Shown: in pieces, positions 35,641 through 48,169 of the stretch
Numbering within the stretch: position 1 is the stretch's first letter
Layout: each line of letters starts with the position of its first letter
NCBI GenBank assembly: GCA_028023455.1
Contig: JAQFVV010006221.1
Span: 4,419,166-4,483,165, forward strand
Source of the DNA: Epiperipatus broadwayi
Taxonomy: Eukaryota; Onychophora; Udeonychophora; Euonychophora; Peripatidae
Length of the DNA stretch: 64,000 nt
Reading direction: 5' to 3'
Translations under genes and position numbers: made by a program
Notes under the pieces: generated by a model
Database searches by the model: none
What the model saw: the letters and a program-made list of their open reading frames with translations, nothing else
What the model was told of the DNA's origin: nothing

Positions 35641-38206
35641 ATGACTATTACTCTAGGGAATGATTATTTACTCTCTTATTGCCCAATGGGTAACTGAGTA
35701 TAAAGTGATATAACTATAATTTTAAACTTATAAGCCTATTTGATTATAGCTTATGATGATGGTCAGACTGTTCATATTAAGAGTAAGTCTCAAGGTAAAT
35801 CACAGTCATATTTGCTGACCATCATCTCCCCATACCTCAACCCTTAGATAAGTTTTAGTTAACACTGTCACAATAGCTAAATATATTTCAAATAATTGTT
35901 TGAAAGTAGAGAGACTAATAATAAACAAAAATTAAAGTTTTTTATTGAAAACCTGTAGAGGTCGCTACTATCGCATTTTACACGCATATGCTCGAGGTTA
36001 CAGCCTCAGTAAATATTACTTATGTAATCAATGTACTCAATGTACGTTTAATAAATTTATAATTATAACAAATGATAAAAATAAATAACTTTTTGCTAAA
36101 TATTGCATTTATAAATATAATATAAACAACAAAAATCATGCAAGAAAGGATCAGTGAAATCAAACAAGCATATAATGATTTAATTTTGTTCTACTTAACT
36201 TCTTTTAATTCCCAAGACTTGATTGATTTTCTGTACCATGGTTAAGAATAAGAAATCAAAGCAATTCTGTAATAAAATACAAACAAAGTCGGGTTATCAC
36301 ACTGAGAATAATAATTCTAAATGAAAGACTAAAATGACGAGCAATTTCATGAAATTAAATTTTATTGGTTATTAATAAAGTTATTAAATTTTAAGAAGGA
36401 GAATTTTCTAAGTTTTTATTTTTTTTTTTGGGGGGGGGGGATTATAAATTTCCATTTTTCCTGCAGTTAAGTTTAATTTTTATTTGGCTTTAACTCTTTC
36501 ATTAAACTTTAATTTTTCAATAAAATTTAATTTATAGATTTGTCTTGCTGATTTGTTGAGCTCGACATTATGACATTATGCAATATTCTTCCTTTGGCAT
36601 TTAGAACATTTGATTTATTACTTTAATTTCAAAAAATCTCCATTTGTTGATATATACAAGTTTGGATTAACTGACATAACTTTAAAAATCTCCAGAGCTT
36701 ATTTGATAATGAACAGGATCAGGTACACCCTTTCATATATAGGTTATTTCTCCTCTGTGGCACATAATTCTTTTATCTGCGGATCACTTCTTCTTGGTCA
36801 ATTTTTCAGAAAACATTATAGATATATGCAAGAGCCAATAGTCCCAACAATGGTAGGTATTAATTAAACATTACATTAATCAACTCTTCAAGTGTCTTAC
36901 CGCATCACTTCAGTGACAGAGTGGAAAGATGTGGCAAGCATTCGGTGGATTCTCTACTCAAATCATCTTTATACTTTAAAAGTAATTAATTACAAAGAAC
37001 TGGCAGGATTTTAGAAAAGTTTAGGCCAATTGAAGGTAACTTGCAGGATGATAACAGAAAAAAAATTATCTTGTAATTACATATATAAATGTTACTTTAT
37101 AACTCAACAAATATTGCACCAATCTTGATGAATCTTGCTCAATTTTTTTTCTCTTTTGTGAAGAATTTTATAAGATATGAATTTTTACTTTATGGTACTT
37201 AATTATTTTAAAAACTTGAGTAATTTGCAATATTAAAATGCATCGGAATTTATAATATTGTGATAAAAATGCAAAAAGGGTTAGCACTGATCAATGTTTA
37301 ATTTCTCATTTGTAAGTGGACCATAAAAAAATTACCATATTAAAATTTCATAATAAGTTATATTCTTTGTGATACTGCTGTTGATAATTTGTGGAGTGTT
37401 ATTTGCAATTTAAAATGCATTGCCATCGCAATCATTTACAGAAAAATATTTCATAAATATATAAACCAGGGGAATAGCATTGCCACTTATGATCTTTTAG
37501 ACTATTAAATTTTAACATTTAGTATTTCATTTTAAGTAAATTTCCCCTATGATAAACTATGGTTTTAAAATGGCTCTGAAATTTTAACATGCAAGTATGG
37601 TACAATTAAAATTTAATTAATTTATCTATTTCAAGAGAAAAAGAAATAGAAGTAATATTTTATTACATTTAATTTGGACTTTGTATTGAATTTTTCATTT
37701 GCAAATGAAATGTGAAAAAAATATCACAAAGTTCAAATTTTATAATAAAAAGTTACATTTTTCAAAGCGCTTCCATACATCCCAGTTTTGTTTCGGATTA
37801 TATCTTCTAATTTTTCTAAAACGTCTAATTTTTCTGAAACGGAAGTGGTACTAATCAGCACACTAACCCAGAAAACGTTATAGTACAAGTATTGAAGTCA
37901 ACTATGCAAATACGCACACTTAACAGTTCGCCATCATATAATGTGAGGGTGTCGTGAATTCAAGTGACCATAACTGTTGTAATATGCATTGTAATTAAAG
38001 GTGTTACCCCCTATCCGACGTAGTATTTGGTACTAATAATTGTAAGACCATCTGCAAGCTTCTCTACAAATTTTGGAAGGTAGAAAAAATTGCAAAAGGT
38101 CATGGCCAAGCACATTTTCCTAGAACTCACGCGAAAAGCTACGTAAATTACGAGAGAAATAAAATGTCTGAGGTTGCACGTAGTTTTGGAAATCATAAAC
38201 TTGGTT
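35641..38206. other. AT-rich stretch without a recognisable gene
   Basis: Includes a T-run/G-run tract at about 36419-36440. The open frame at 36610-36867 has no recognisable domain. The GC-richer patch 37780-38200 gave no match to a family I know. Confidence 0.55.
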
Positions 38207-38565
38207 TGATCAGTGACGACAAATTATTTGTCAACCACCCCCCAAAAAAACATCAACATAAGATCAAAACTTTTGAGTTTTTCAACTTTGTTTTTTTTTG
38301 TTGTTTAAAAAAAAAATACTGCGACTTTTTTTTTTTGGGGGGGGGGGGGACTATATGGCGACTTTTGTTTCGGCTTTATTTGTACATTGAACTTTTATTT
38401 TTAAAACCAATTTTTATTACCTTTTTTTAAAAATAAAAACAAACCCAAAATAACTTTTATTTCTATCATTTGTCTCAGTGACGACAAATTATTTCTTCCC
38501 ATCTCCCCCCAAAAAAGTTAAACTAAGATCAAAACTTTTGACTTTTTCAACTTTCGTTTTCTGGT
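38207..38565. repeat. Direct repeat of ~90 bp flanking T/G tracts
   Basis: The block 'cagtgacgacaaattattt...cccccaaaaaa...aagatcaaaactttt' occurs at about 38210-38295 and 38475-38560. A pure T-run then G-run lies between the copies near 38325-38350. Confidence 0.75.
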
Positions 38566-40429
38566 TTTTAAAATATGGCGACTATATGGCGATTTTTTTT
38601 TTTTGCTTTATTTGTATTATGCAATGTCTATTTTGCCATTTTTGAAAAGAAAATGTACAAATATTTGAATAAAATATTGTATCGTAAATTATTTACAAGA
38701 ATGTCAAAATATTGGTTAAAAAAAAAAAAGTCATTTCAAATGTCAAAATATTAGTAAAAAAAAGTATCAAATGTAAAAATATTTTTAAAAAAGGCGGAGA
38801 AAATGTAAAAATATTTTAATAAAAGTTGGACAAATTGGGAAAAAATATTTTAATAAAAGTAGAAGAAAATGTAAAAAGAATTTAAACTTAGTCGGCCACG
38901 GATCGATATAATTGAGTGTTTTTAGCAGAGGAACAACGTCACTAAGCAGCTGGCCTGGCTATCGATTAGTACTGATAAGATATGTCTACAAACAATTGTC
39001 TGTTTGCTCTTATTTACATTATGAAATGAGTATATTGTTAGTAATGTAAATGTATGTGATTATATGTTTTGCGATTTTTTTTATTTTATATTGAAAAGAC
39101 AGTAATCTGCAAGGAAGTTTTTTGTTGTTGTATGTCCCAATTAAGCCTTGTGGCTGCTAGTGATAGCAAGTATTATTATTTGCAATAAAAATATATTGAA
39201 ATCTTAATTATTTTCAGGGAAATATCTCATAAATATATAAGCATTAGGAAGAAGATTGTCATTTATGATCAATTAGACTACTAAATTTAATCAATTCCTA
39301 GGATTTTATTTTAAATTGATTTCTCACTTGATAAACTAAATTTTAAAATAATTCAGAAATATTAAAATGGAGATATGGTACACACGAAATTTAATTAATT
39401 TGTCTATTTTATAAAAAATGTTAAAATTTAAACTATTATTCAAATTAAAAGCATTTTATTTGACATACAATACTAGTTATAAAAATGCATTACATTAATC
39501 ATTTTTAACTGCAGTTGATAACTCATACATTATTATTATTTTAATTATAAACTACATTATATTCTTTTAAGATTGCAGACAAAAATCAGGATAAATACAA
39601 GACTCTAAAGAATTCAGGAATATTATGCTTTTATCATTTATCCTTGATGTATTTTATCTATTTTATATATAAATTTGAAAGTTTGTTTTATTACTTAAGA
39701 CATTGCACCAATCTTGATGAATATTGCATGATTTTTTTTTTGGGGGGGAGGGGATTATTACTATCATGAGCAAAACTGTGGGAACAGCTAGTATATACAT
39801 AAAAACAAGTTTTTTTTCTTTTATACTCAACTACCCATTGAAGGATAGATTATCTATCTTCATTTTATATTAATTAACATTAAAATTTTGAAATAATTAA
39901 CTTTATTTCTGAATTTAAACAAAATAAAAAAAGTTTTACTTCAACCCCTTATAAGATAGGATATAATTATTTTTAATTAATAACAACAAAAACAAAATAT
40001 ATTTTAAAATAGATATGCAATATTAGAGATTTTAATTTATTTTAAGTTATTTCTCTAATTCCTTAATGTTTTTCAAGTCTATTTTATCTGTAACTTTTAT
40101 TTAAATAGCTTTTTTTTTTAATTTTCTTTCTTAACTAGAAATAAAATAAACAAAAGTTCCTTTTTTAAAAAATTTTACTTTATTTAGTCTTTACTTTATT
40201 CAATTAATGTTTCTTTTAATTTTTTATGACATTATACAAGAAATCTACAATAGTGAGGTTATACTATTTAATTTTCTTATAAAATATATAATAAAAGAAT
40301 CCACAATGGATAAAATTAAATATGGATTCTATATTGATATAATTATCAACTACTTTCGATATGATTTTAAATGTAATTCTCTTTATACTATTCTAAACCG
40401 ATTTACTTATATGCTTGAATAAACTATGG
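38566..40429. other. AT-rich stretch with short A-rich repeats
   Basis: From 38700 to 38880 a loose 'aaaatgtaaaaatattttaa' motif recurs about five times. Another T-run/G-run lies near 39728-39745. No gene. Confidence 0.55.
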
Positions 40430-41062
40430 ATATCAGATGTGATATTACTGTTTGTATTAACCATAGATATGCTGATAATACCATACGTATAATTAAAAAT
40501 ATAAACAATTCCAAGATCACATTAGAAAAATTAAAAAATAAATAAAAGGGAGTGGTGGAGATATAGATTATAATGATATGATAAACATCTAACATCAAAA
40601 ATGATAATAAGGATATGGTAGTAAATTGATAGTTTTGCCTCCTTGGATCATTTATCAGTAACAAAAAATTAAAGATTCATCACAAATTAACACTGGAAAG
40701 GAATGCAATAAAAAATCTAAAAAATATTTTTAAATGTAGGTTCATATGTTTAAAACAAGTTATGGTTGTAAAAATTGTTGTGTTTGAACTGTGATTCTGG
40801 AAAAGACTTTTAGGAATTTCATGGGTGGCAAAGAAGTCGATACTTGGTCATACCACATCTAAACTCATTTAAAACACAAATAATCAGGTTGAAATTGAAC
40901 TATTTTTGGTCATACCTTGAAATTATTTAATCCAATAAAAAGTATATAATGCTTAGGAAGAGTTGTGGTGAAAGAAGAAGAGGGATGGTCTTTAATGAAG
41001 TGAATAATTCCAACTTCCTTGAACAATCTGAAAAATATAATAAACTGTAGATCAATTTCTGG
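40430..41062 (+). pseudogene. Decayed BovB-like RTE, C-terminal part
   Basis: Reading frames give 'HRYADNTIRI' (catalytic YADD with the second Asp changed to Asn), then 'SKITLEKLKNK', and later 'IIRLKLNYFWSYLEI', 'RKSCGERRRGM' and 'NSNFLEQSEKY'. That is the order of the BovB-type RTE C-terminus ('LKLxYFGHxxR', then 'GRRRRG'). Multiple stops; not functional. It may belong with the fragment at 35 kb, which has the upstream part. Confidence 0.6.
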
Positions 41063-41302
41063 CTAAATGGCATTTATATGAACATTAACAGTGATATTGA
41101 CTTGATTAGAACATAATATAAAACTATGTATATCCATATTGAGAAAGAACAGCCATGAAAATGTATCAAGAATATTAATATATTTTTGTACATATATCCA
41201 CTGTCATACATTTTTAACAGTGCAACTACTATATCCATGTCCTCTAAATCCCCAGATTCAATAATCCAAGATTTGAAAAAAATATTAAATAAATAATAGA
41301 TA

Positions 41303-41585
41303 TAAAAATATTTTATAAACAAAGCTTTTATTTACTTTGCATTTAAAAAAAAATGTTTTTTTAAACCAGAATTGGGGTTTTTATATTTAATTTTGGATTA
41401 AAGCATGGGGGATTCCAGAAATTAATTAAGTCAATCTTTTGTTATAAAGAATGGGATTAGCTTAATTACTTTCTGGATACCTCCACACTTTTATTTTAAA
41501 TTAAATACAAAACTCCAAATTATGGTTAAAGAAACAATTATTTTAGTACAAAGTAAATAAAAACATTGACTATAAAATATTTTTC
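41303..41585. repeat. Foldback element, ~280 bp
   Basis: Imperfect arms meet near 41445. The outer arms share 'aaaatattttata' and 'tttatttactttg', and the inner arms share 'ccagaaa(t/g)taattaag'. No coding capacity. Confidence 0.75.
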
Positions 41586-42498
41586 ACATTTATTATTGTT
41601 TAGTTTTTAGTATTAAGGTTGTAATCAAAGCTTTTTTATTTCAATTTTAAGTGATACTATAATACTTTTAAGGTTGAAAGCAAAATAATATTGTTGATAA
41701 TATAGTTATTGTTCATCTGCTCACTACTTTTTATTTAAGAAACTAGATAACCTACCTAAAATATTTTAGTATCATATTGTGTTGCCAGTGATTTCTAAGA
41801 AATATATCTAATTTGAACAAATTATATTGAATATAAATATATTAAACCTCAATTTTAAAATTTTATTCTTACTTAAATAAAAATATTTATAAACAAACAA
41901 ACCAATGAACAAATGAAAATTGTAATTTAAATAAAAGTGTTTAGTAATAAAAATTAATTTTCAGATTTCATGCATATATTATTTGCTTGTATAGCAGCAG
42001 CCATATTTTGGCTATGATGTCAATGATATTGTTGTAATTGCACTTACAATACTGTATTGCAAGTATGAATTTGAAAATTCAAATTTCATTTGCAATAGTT
42101 CCAAAGTGTAAAAAAATCAATTCCACCAAAGATTAAAAGAAGCTACAAAAGGCTTTTTTTATGTGATAAAATAAAAATAATTGATTTAGTTTTGCAAAAA
42201 AAAGTCATATGCTTGAAGATTGTGGATATGCAATAACAGTAAATTGTCCAATCAAAAAATAGTCATGTGATAATAATACTCCTGAACTACTAAAGTTATA
42301 TCTACAATTTGTAAGAAGTATTTAGTGTGTTAAATTTGTGAATTAAGAATATATATATGTAGTGTTTTGTAAAAATGGCAGACATGTTTGTGCACTCCAC
42401 AAAAAACTAGAATGTATTCAAGAGGTTGTTTTTAGATTGCACACTGATAACTGTGGAATTTAATTAAGGCATTGACGTAATGGTGATCGACAATTCCA
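41586..42498. other. AT-rich stretch without a recognisable gene
   Basis: Nothing recognised. Confidence 0.6.
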
Positions 42499-42527
42499 AG
42501 AAATATTTGCTGATTGCAAATATTTCT
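42499..42527. repeat. Short perfect palindrome
   Basis: AGAAATATTTGC, five-base spacer TGATT, then its exact inverse. It lies 360 bp before the minisatellite. Confidence 0.8.
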
Positions 42528-42861
42528 AGATAAGAGACGTTACCTTATTGGACGGTGTATTGATTGATTGTTGCAGTTATCAGAAAGTGATAAGAAGACT
42601 GGGTAACAACTATGCATTGTAATATAGAGAGCAGTCACGCAGTATTGGAGTAGTGGACAGTATTGAGTGCATCTACAGTAGAGTTACTGTTGTATTCCAG
42701 TAGGAGATATCTGCCATCAGTTGCAGTGCTTACTACAAAGAGTTCGTGTACAGCTAAACTGGATTGGGGCTAAGGTATGCCCATTGTGAACCATTTTTGT
42801 AGCAGCCAGCCTGAAAAAACATCATGGGAATTGAACTTTAGTGAACTGTAGAAATAGATTC

Positions 42862-43140
42862 ATTGCAGACCATTCATTGGAGAGCATTTGTTGCAGACCA
42901 TTCATTGTAGAGCATTCATGGCAGAGAATTCATTGCAGACCATTCATTGGAGAGCATCCGTTTGCAGAGCATCCATTGCAGAGCATTAGGTGCAGACCAT
43001 TCGTTGGAGAGCATCCGTGGCAGAGCATTCATTGCAGATCATTTATTGGAGAACATCTGTTGCAGAGAATACACAATGTATTCAGAGCATTCATTGCAGA
43101 CCATTTATTGGAGAGCATCCACAACGGAGCATTCATTGCA
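42862..43140 (+). repeat. 18-bp minisatellite, ~15 units
   Basis: The unit is close to 'cattcattgcagagcatt', with alternating 'gcagac', 'ggagag' and 'gcagag' variants. All three plus frames stay open across it because the 18-bp unit has no stop, giving six-residue repeats such as FIGEHP and RPFIGE. I regard the open frames as a product of the repeat rather than a proven gene. A TATA-like run (43238-43250) and AATAAA (43314) follow, so a transcript or solo LTR here is possible but unproven. Confidence 0.8.
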
Positions 43141-43958
43141 AGAGAACAGCTTGGGAATTGAACATAGTTATTTGCTGACTGCACAGTCAGACTTGCGGAT
43201 ATAACATTGGCACAGTCAGACTGGTGGATAAAACAATATATATATAAGAATATTATAGAAGATGGTAACATAGAGCATTGTACCAAAAAACGTTAGGTTT
43301 ATATAATAATTTTAATAAAGAATCTATTGAAAATAATGATGGCAGCCCATTTACTGTGAATAAATAGTTGTACAGATTCAGAAAATAGTAAAAACTTAAA
43401 GTACTTAATGGCTTCTTTTACACTTATAGAATTGTTACCATCAATAACATTGTATATTGAAACCACTTCAAATGAAATTTTAATTTTCTAATTCACAGAA
43501 CAAATACGGTAATTAAGGTTACAAAAATTTATTTAAAAAATGGCCGCTACTATCTTAAGAGGAAAATAGCAGTAAAATTTTTAAATTTAATATCACTTAA
43601 ACATTGCATGATTTTGTATTTTAATAACAAAAATTTTCATTATAAAAAAATGAAGGCAGTAAATTTTAATTATTTGTTTGTTTGTTTGTTTTTTGAGAGA
43701 GAGAAATTGAGTCAATATATTTACATATATGCACAATTAGATTTTAAGACTATATATTTATGTACATTTACTTTATCTATTACTGTACAGACTTTTTCAT
43801 AAATCCATTTATCTATATCTTATTAATATTTTTGTTGATATTTTAATATGCATAGTTTTAACATTTCATTGCATCATAGATAGATATATACATGTTTAAA
43901 GTGTCTATACTGTATATGTATATATTTTGGTGTTTACACAAAGACCTACAATTATATA

Positions 43959-44923
43959 CACCTGGGTCTCTTTTTATGCGGACTTATTTAACATGATTTT
44001 GAAGTTACGCGATTCATGTTTCACCGGAAGTCGACTTCCAATAATGCGCTATTATTTTAAATAATAAATTTCACGCACTTACGTTATATTGAAAGTAATA
44101 GCACGTTATTGGAATTCGACTTTCATCTGAGTAATTTCAATATTTTCAGTGCTTTATAATAGTAAGATTTTATGTAATAATGAAATTAAAATCATAATTT
44201 CCACATTTTATGTATACACACATTAAATTTTACAAGATTATAATGTAAATTTGTTCAAACATTGTGCATGTTAATTTTGCATTTTAAATTACATTCTGTT
44301 TTTGCTTTTTAAAAAAGTTTGTAATCAATTATTATTTTCTTATTAAGGACACTAATCATTAACGTGCTCTTAAATGCCGAGAGCTAAATGGTTGTATGTC
44401 TAGATATCGCGAGCTTCGTAAACAATAAAATCATCGTCTCAAAGATTAATTACTAATTACATTGTCACCAGAAAAACCAGTGATACAACATGAGTGTGAA
44501 ATTGGCGTTAGTTGTATTTCCTCTTGTGAAAAATTTGATTTTTTACCAGTTTACAAATGAACGTGTTTTTCGGCAAATAGCAATAATAATTAAAGTGTAT
44601 TAAAAAAATGTAAATTACTGTACTGTAAATTATGCATAAAAATATATTATTTTGAATAAAATTAAATATTATAGTTAAAAAAAGCTTGTCTTGTATCAAT
44701 TTTTTTCAAATTTGAAATTTTTTATTAGTCATATTTTATTTCCTTATATTTTTTGCGCAAGTTTTAAAGTAATTTTACGTTGGTGCTTTGCTTTTACATG
44801 AATTTTGAAAAATCACAGACCGCATCTCTCCTTTTTCAATGTAAGTTACGTCTATTTTTGCACGATTTCATTTGCGCATGTTTTCGGAGGAACCTATCTA
44901 TCGCATAAAGTGAGACCCAGGTG
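43959..44923. mobile_element. 965-bp TIR element, possible Tc1/mariner-type MITE
   Basis: The ends are inverted: CACCTGGGTCTC then 'ttttatgcg' on the left, and 'cgcataaagtgagacccag' then GTG on the right. TA (or TATA) flanks both sides. The TIRs are about 24 bp with 2 mismatches. No transposase frame inside, so non-autonomous. Class assigned only from the TA flanks. Confidence 0.65.
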
Positions 44924-45059
44924 TATACTACATATTACAAAAATTGGTACTAGTTAATTACCACTGTACATCGCTTGGGGGTGTTGTTTCTCTGCGAAAA
45001 CAGAGAATTATGCCATTTACATGGGCGAAACTACAGATAATACAATATTACAATTGTAA

Positions 45060-45560
45060 TAGTTATTTATGATCCACATGATGGTGTTTTCTATGCATAT
45101 GCACAGAAATAGTATGCCCAGCCTTGTGTGATGACACTTTATGCATATAATCAGTAATGACAGTTTGCTACCATTTCATATGAGGGTGGCTGGATTTCAA
45201 TTTCCCAGAACTCTTCAAATCTGCTTCCAAATTCATTGTCTTACACTCCAACTAACATAGTGTTATATAGTGATAATTTCAGCCTGTCAGTATGCATCCC
45301 TAGGCAGTTTGGATGCTGTGAGAAATTGGGGAGGGGTCAGGCAGAGCATGATTTGAGGTGTTTGTGAAAATGTGATGTTTTTGCAGTAACACATTTGAGA
45401 TGAATAAAATGGCTGAGGGCAACAGTGGACATTTCAAACTGTGGACCTTTCCCAACACAGAAGGTGACACTGTTGCCTTTCTATAAAGGCCCAAAATATC
45501 CTGCCATATATACCTTCACAAAGGTGAGGGCCTCTTCAGGGCCATACTGGCCGAGATGAT
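45060..45560 (-). pseudogene. Unidentified decayed coding segment
   Basis: Higher GC than its surroundings, and the minus-strand translation looks protein-like over two separate frames: 'GQYGPEEALTFVKVYMAGYF', then 'VTFCVGKGPQFEMSTVALSHF', and further down 'EFGSRFEEFWEIEIQPPSYE'. Stops and a shift interrupt it. I do not recognise the family. It could be a transposon gene or an old host exon. The annotatable ATG frame at 45300-45494 is in another frame and less convincing. Confidence 0.4.
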
Positions 45561-47768
45561 GGACACCCATAACCGGTAACTACTTTAAAGCAAGGACATT
45601 ATTTTATTTTTTCTGTTTGTGTTGTTTGGCCCATTCTCTGTGAAATTGTTTTTTGAAATGAATGTTTCCAGCATCTGTATTTCTTTGTTGCAAATGAGTT
45701 GGACTAATTTCATAGTTTTCAATAAAGTTATTTTTGAAATCAATGCACGTGTGTTGTGATTGATTTGTAATGCAATCAATTGCAAAAAATTTTTTGGGTT
45801 GAAGTTTTGCCATGTTTGTTGAAAAATGTTACAAGAATCAGATCAGGTTAGTTTGTAAATGAATCGTTTGTTTGTTTGTTTTTTGGATTATAGAAATGTT
45901 TAATATACTATTTAAAAAATGGTATCAATTTGAAGGCATAAATTTGAAGTCCAATAAAAAAATTTGAAGGAATGAACAAAAAAAAGCAGTCTCTGATTAA
46001 TTATCGTAAAAAAAAAAAGTCTGCTTTCTTTTACTATTACAACAATAGTATAACTTTTTAAGAGTCACAAACCTTGTAATGTTATATCAATCTGTTTTTG
46101 CAGACAAGAAGCATCATCAAGCAATGTACAATGACTAATTAACCAGTAGCCAAAAATCCTAAATACTGAAATCATATCAAGAATTGAAATAAAAAATAAT
46201 ATAGACAAAAATGCTTATGGTAAAGAGATTGTATAGCATAAAATAATATATATATAAAGAAGGAAAATAAATAATAATTATGTGTATACTCACAAAAAAA
46301 GAAGATTGGGAAACTTTTCAAAAACGTTCTCAGGTAAAGTTGTAAAATCTTCGTTTCTAAAAGTTCTATAAAAATATTTAAATATTTACTTGATTTTTTT
46401 TAAAAATAATCATAAAACATTAATATAAAAGTAATCTAAATCATATGACAGGGTTATGTGCGAATTGGGTAGGTTGGGGTATATGTAGATAATAATCAGA
46501 ATCGGACAAATAATTTGAAAGAAGTGGTTTATTATATAATTGCCTCAGTTTATCTTCATTTTGGATATAGATGGCCTATGTTAATTAAGACTCCATTGCC
46601 CACTATATCCAAAAAAAAAGAAATAATCATGATAGGAATGTTTTGGGAGCTCAAAAGAATCTAAAAGAGATGTGACAGAAAAGAATTATCCAAGCTTCTA
46701 ATAAGTATTCAATATTTAAAATTGGCTTATGTTTGGTAAAGATTTCTGGGGTCAGTGATCTGCAAAAGTACAAGTTCAAAATATTCTTTAATATGTTTGA
46801 GGGACTATTCCAAATAAAATGTGGGGAGAATGCCTTTTTTTAGAAACCCCTGAAGATAAAAAAAAAGACACCTTCAATTCCCTCAGCTTAAAGTCCATGG
46901 CACCACCTGAATCTATAATATAACAATAGTGGCATATAATGAGAGTCTTTTTTTAGCTTCAATATTTTTTACCATTATAAACATTGAATGTTTGATTTGA
47001 TTTTGGAGAGTCTCTATTTCTCGAGCATCTCTCATCATTAACAACTCAATTCATATGGCACACCAGGATTTTTCTTATGTTTTATTCAATTTCCGTTCCA
47101 TAATAAAATGGTACCTCAATTTGGGTACATAACAAAGTTCTTCTAATTATTCCTATTGTATCAAAGAAGAGTAAAATCAATGCTGAAGCAAGAAATGGTA
47201 AAGCAAGATCAAAAATAAATGGTTTTTGTTTCTGATCGATCATTCAATGTTAGTCATGTAATACACTATATCAGCCTTTATTTTGAGAAAATTGTGTATG
47301 ACAGGGTTACCCATATACACTCAAAGAACTTTATCTCACATTAATGTGTCATGAAAATTTATGTAGACCTACTATATATTTATTTAAAAATTCAGATTAA
47401 AAAATTAGCATTTTTCACTTTTGCTGTAAAATTTAATAGTGATAAAATAAATATATTAATGTTTTATGTAATCAGCGTTATTACGTAAAATGTTTTAATA
47501 TTTTTGCTATTATAAGTACTTCACTTCTGGACACTCACTTCTCACTACTGCTAGTTCATATATATTTAGGACTTTTATTTTCGGTTAAGAAAAGTGAGAA
47601 ATAAAATCAGTTTGATCAAATGAATGGAGCTTTTACCTCTGCCTAACACATGATGTTCAAATAATACTCATCTTCTTAGCAGTATAACATACTAGTAAGT
47701 TCTCTTTCTGTATACATCATAACTGAAAGAACACAAAAACCATATTGTATTGATGTATTGAATTATTT
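45561..47768. other. AT-rich stretch without a recognisable gene
   Basis: Nothing recognised. Overlapping minus-strand frames at 45585-45813 are low-complexity and lack a domain. Confidence 0.55.
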
Positions 47769-47924
47769 TCTTCATCTAATATTAAGTATAGAATGTCTTT
47801 AAAAAAATTAACTTTATTTAAATTTTCCAATTACATTCAACTGTTAGTAATAGCACACAGGTTAGTACATTACTTTCCACTCTTCTTCAGATGTTGCTGG
47901 CCTGACCAATGATAGAGTTAGCAT

Positions 47925-47993
47925 GGCAATCAAATCTGGGCATTTAGATTTGTGAATATTGCATTTAAAGTAATGCTAACCCCTAAGTCATCC
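47925..47993 (-). repeat. tRNA-like block in Penelope 3' region, copy 1
   Basis: The minus strand reads 'ggatgacttaggggttagca' and ends 'agatttgattgcc', a worn A-box and B-box arrangement. It is clearer in the partner at 51049-51119. Confidence 0.4.
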
Positions 47994-48169
47994 TGCCAAA
48001 GGCAACAGACAATACAAATTTTATATACTTATTTATGATATTCCTTCTGATTTCTTCATATGTTCCTAAATACAAAGTTGATTAGTATTTTTCATACATT
48101 ATGTAAAGTCGACAGTAAATTGACTTATGGGTCATGTGAGCAGTTTTTTAAAATTATCTTTATACATTT

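Noticed and set aside
42841-43161. 106-codon open frame as a repeat-protein gene
   Set aside because: All three frames are open because of the 18-bp unit; no start context, signal or domain supports one frame.
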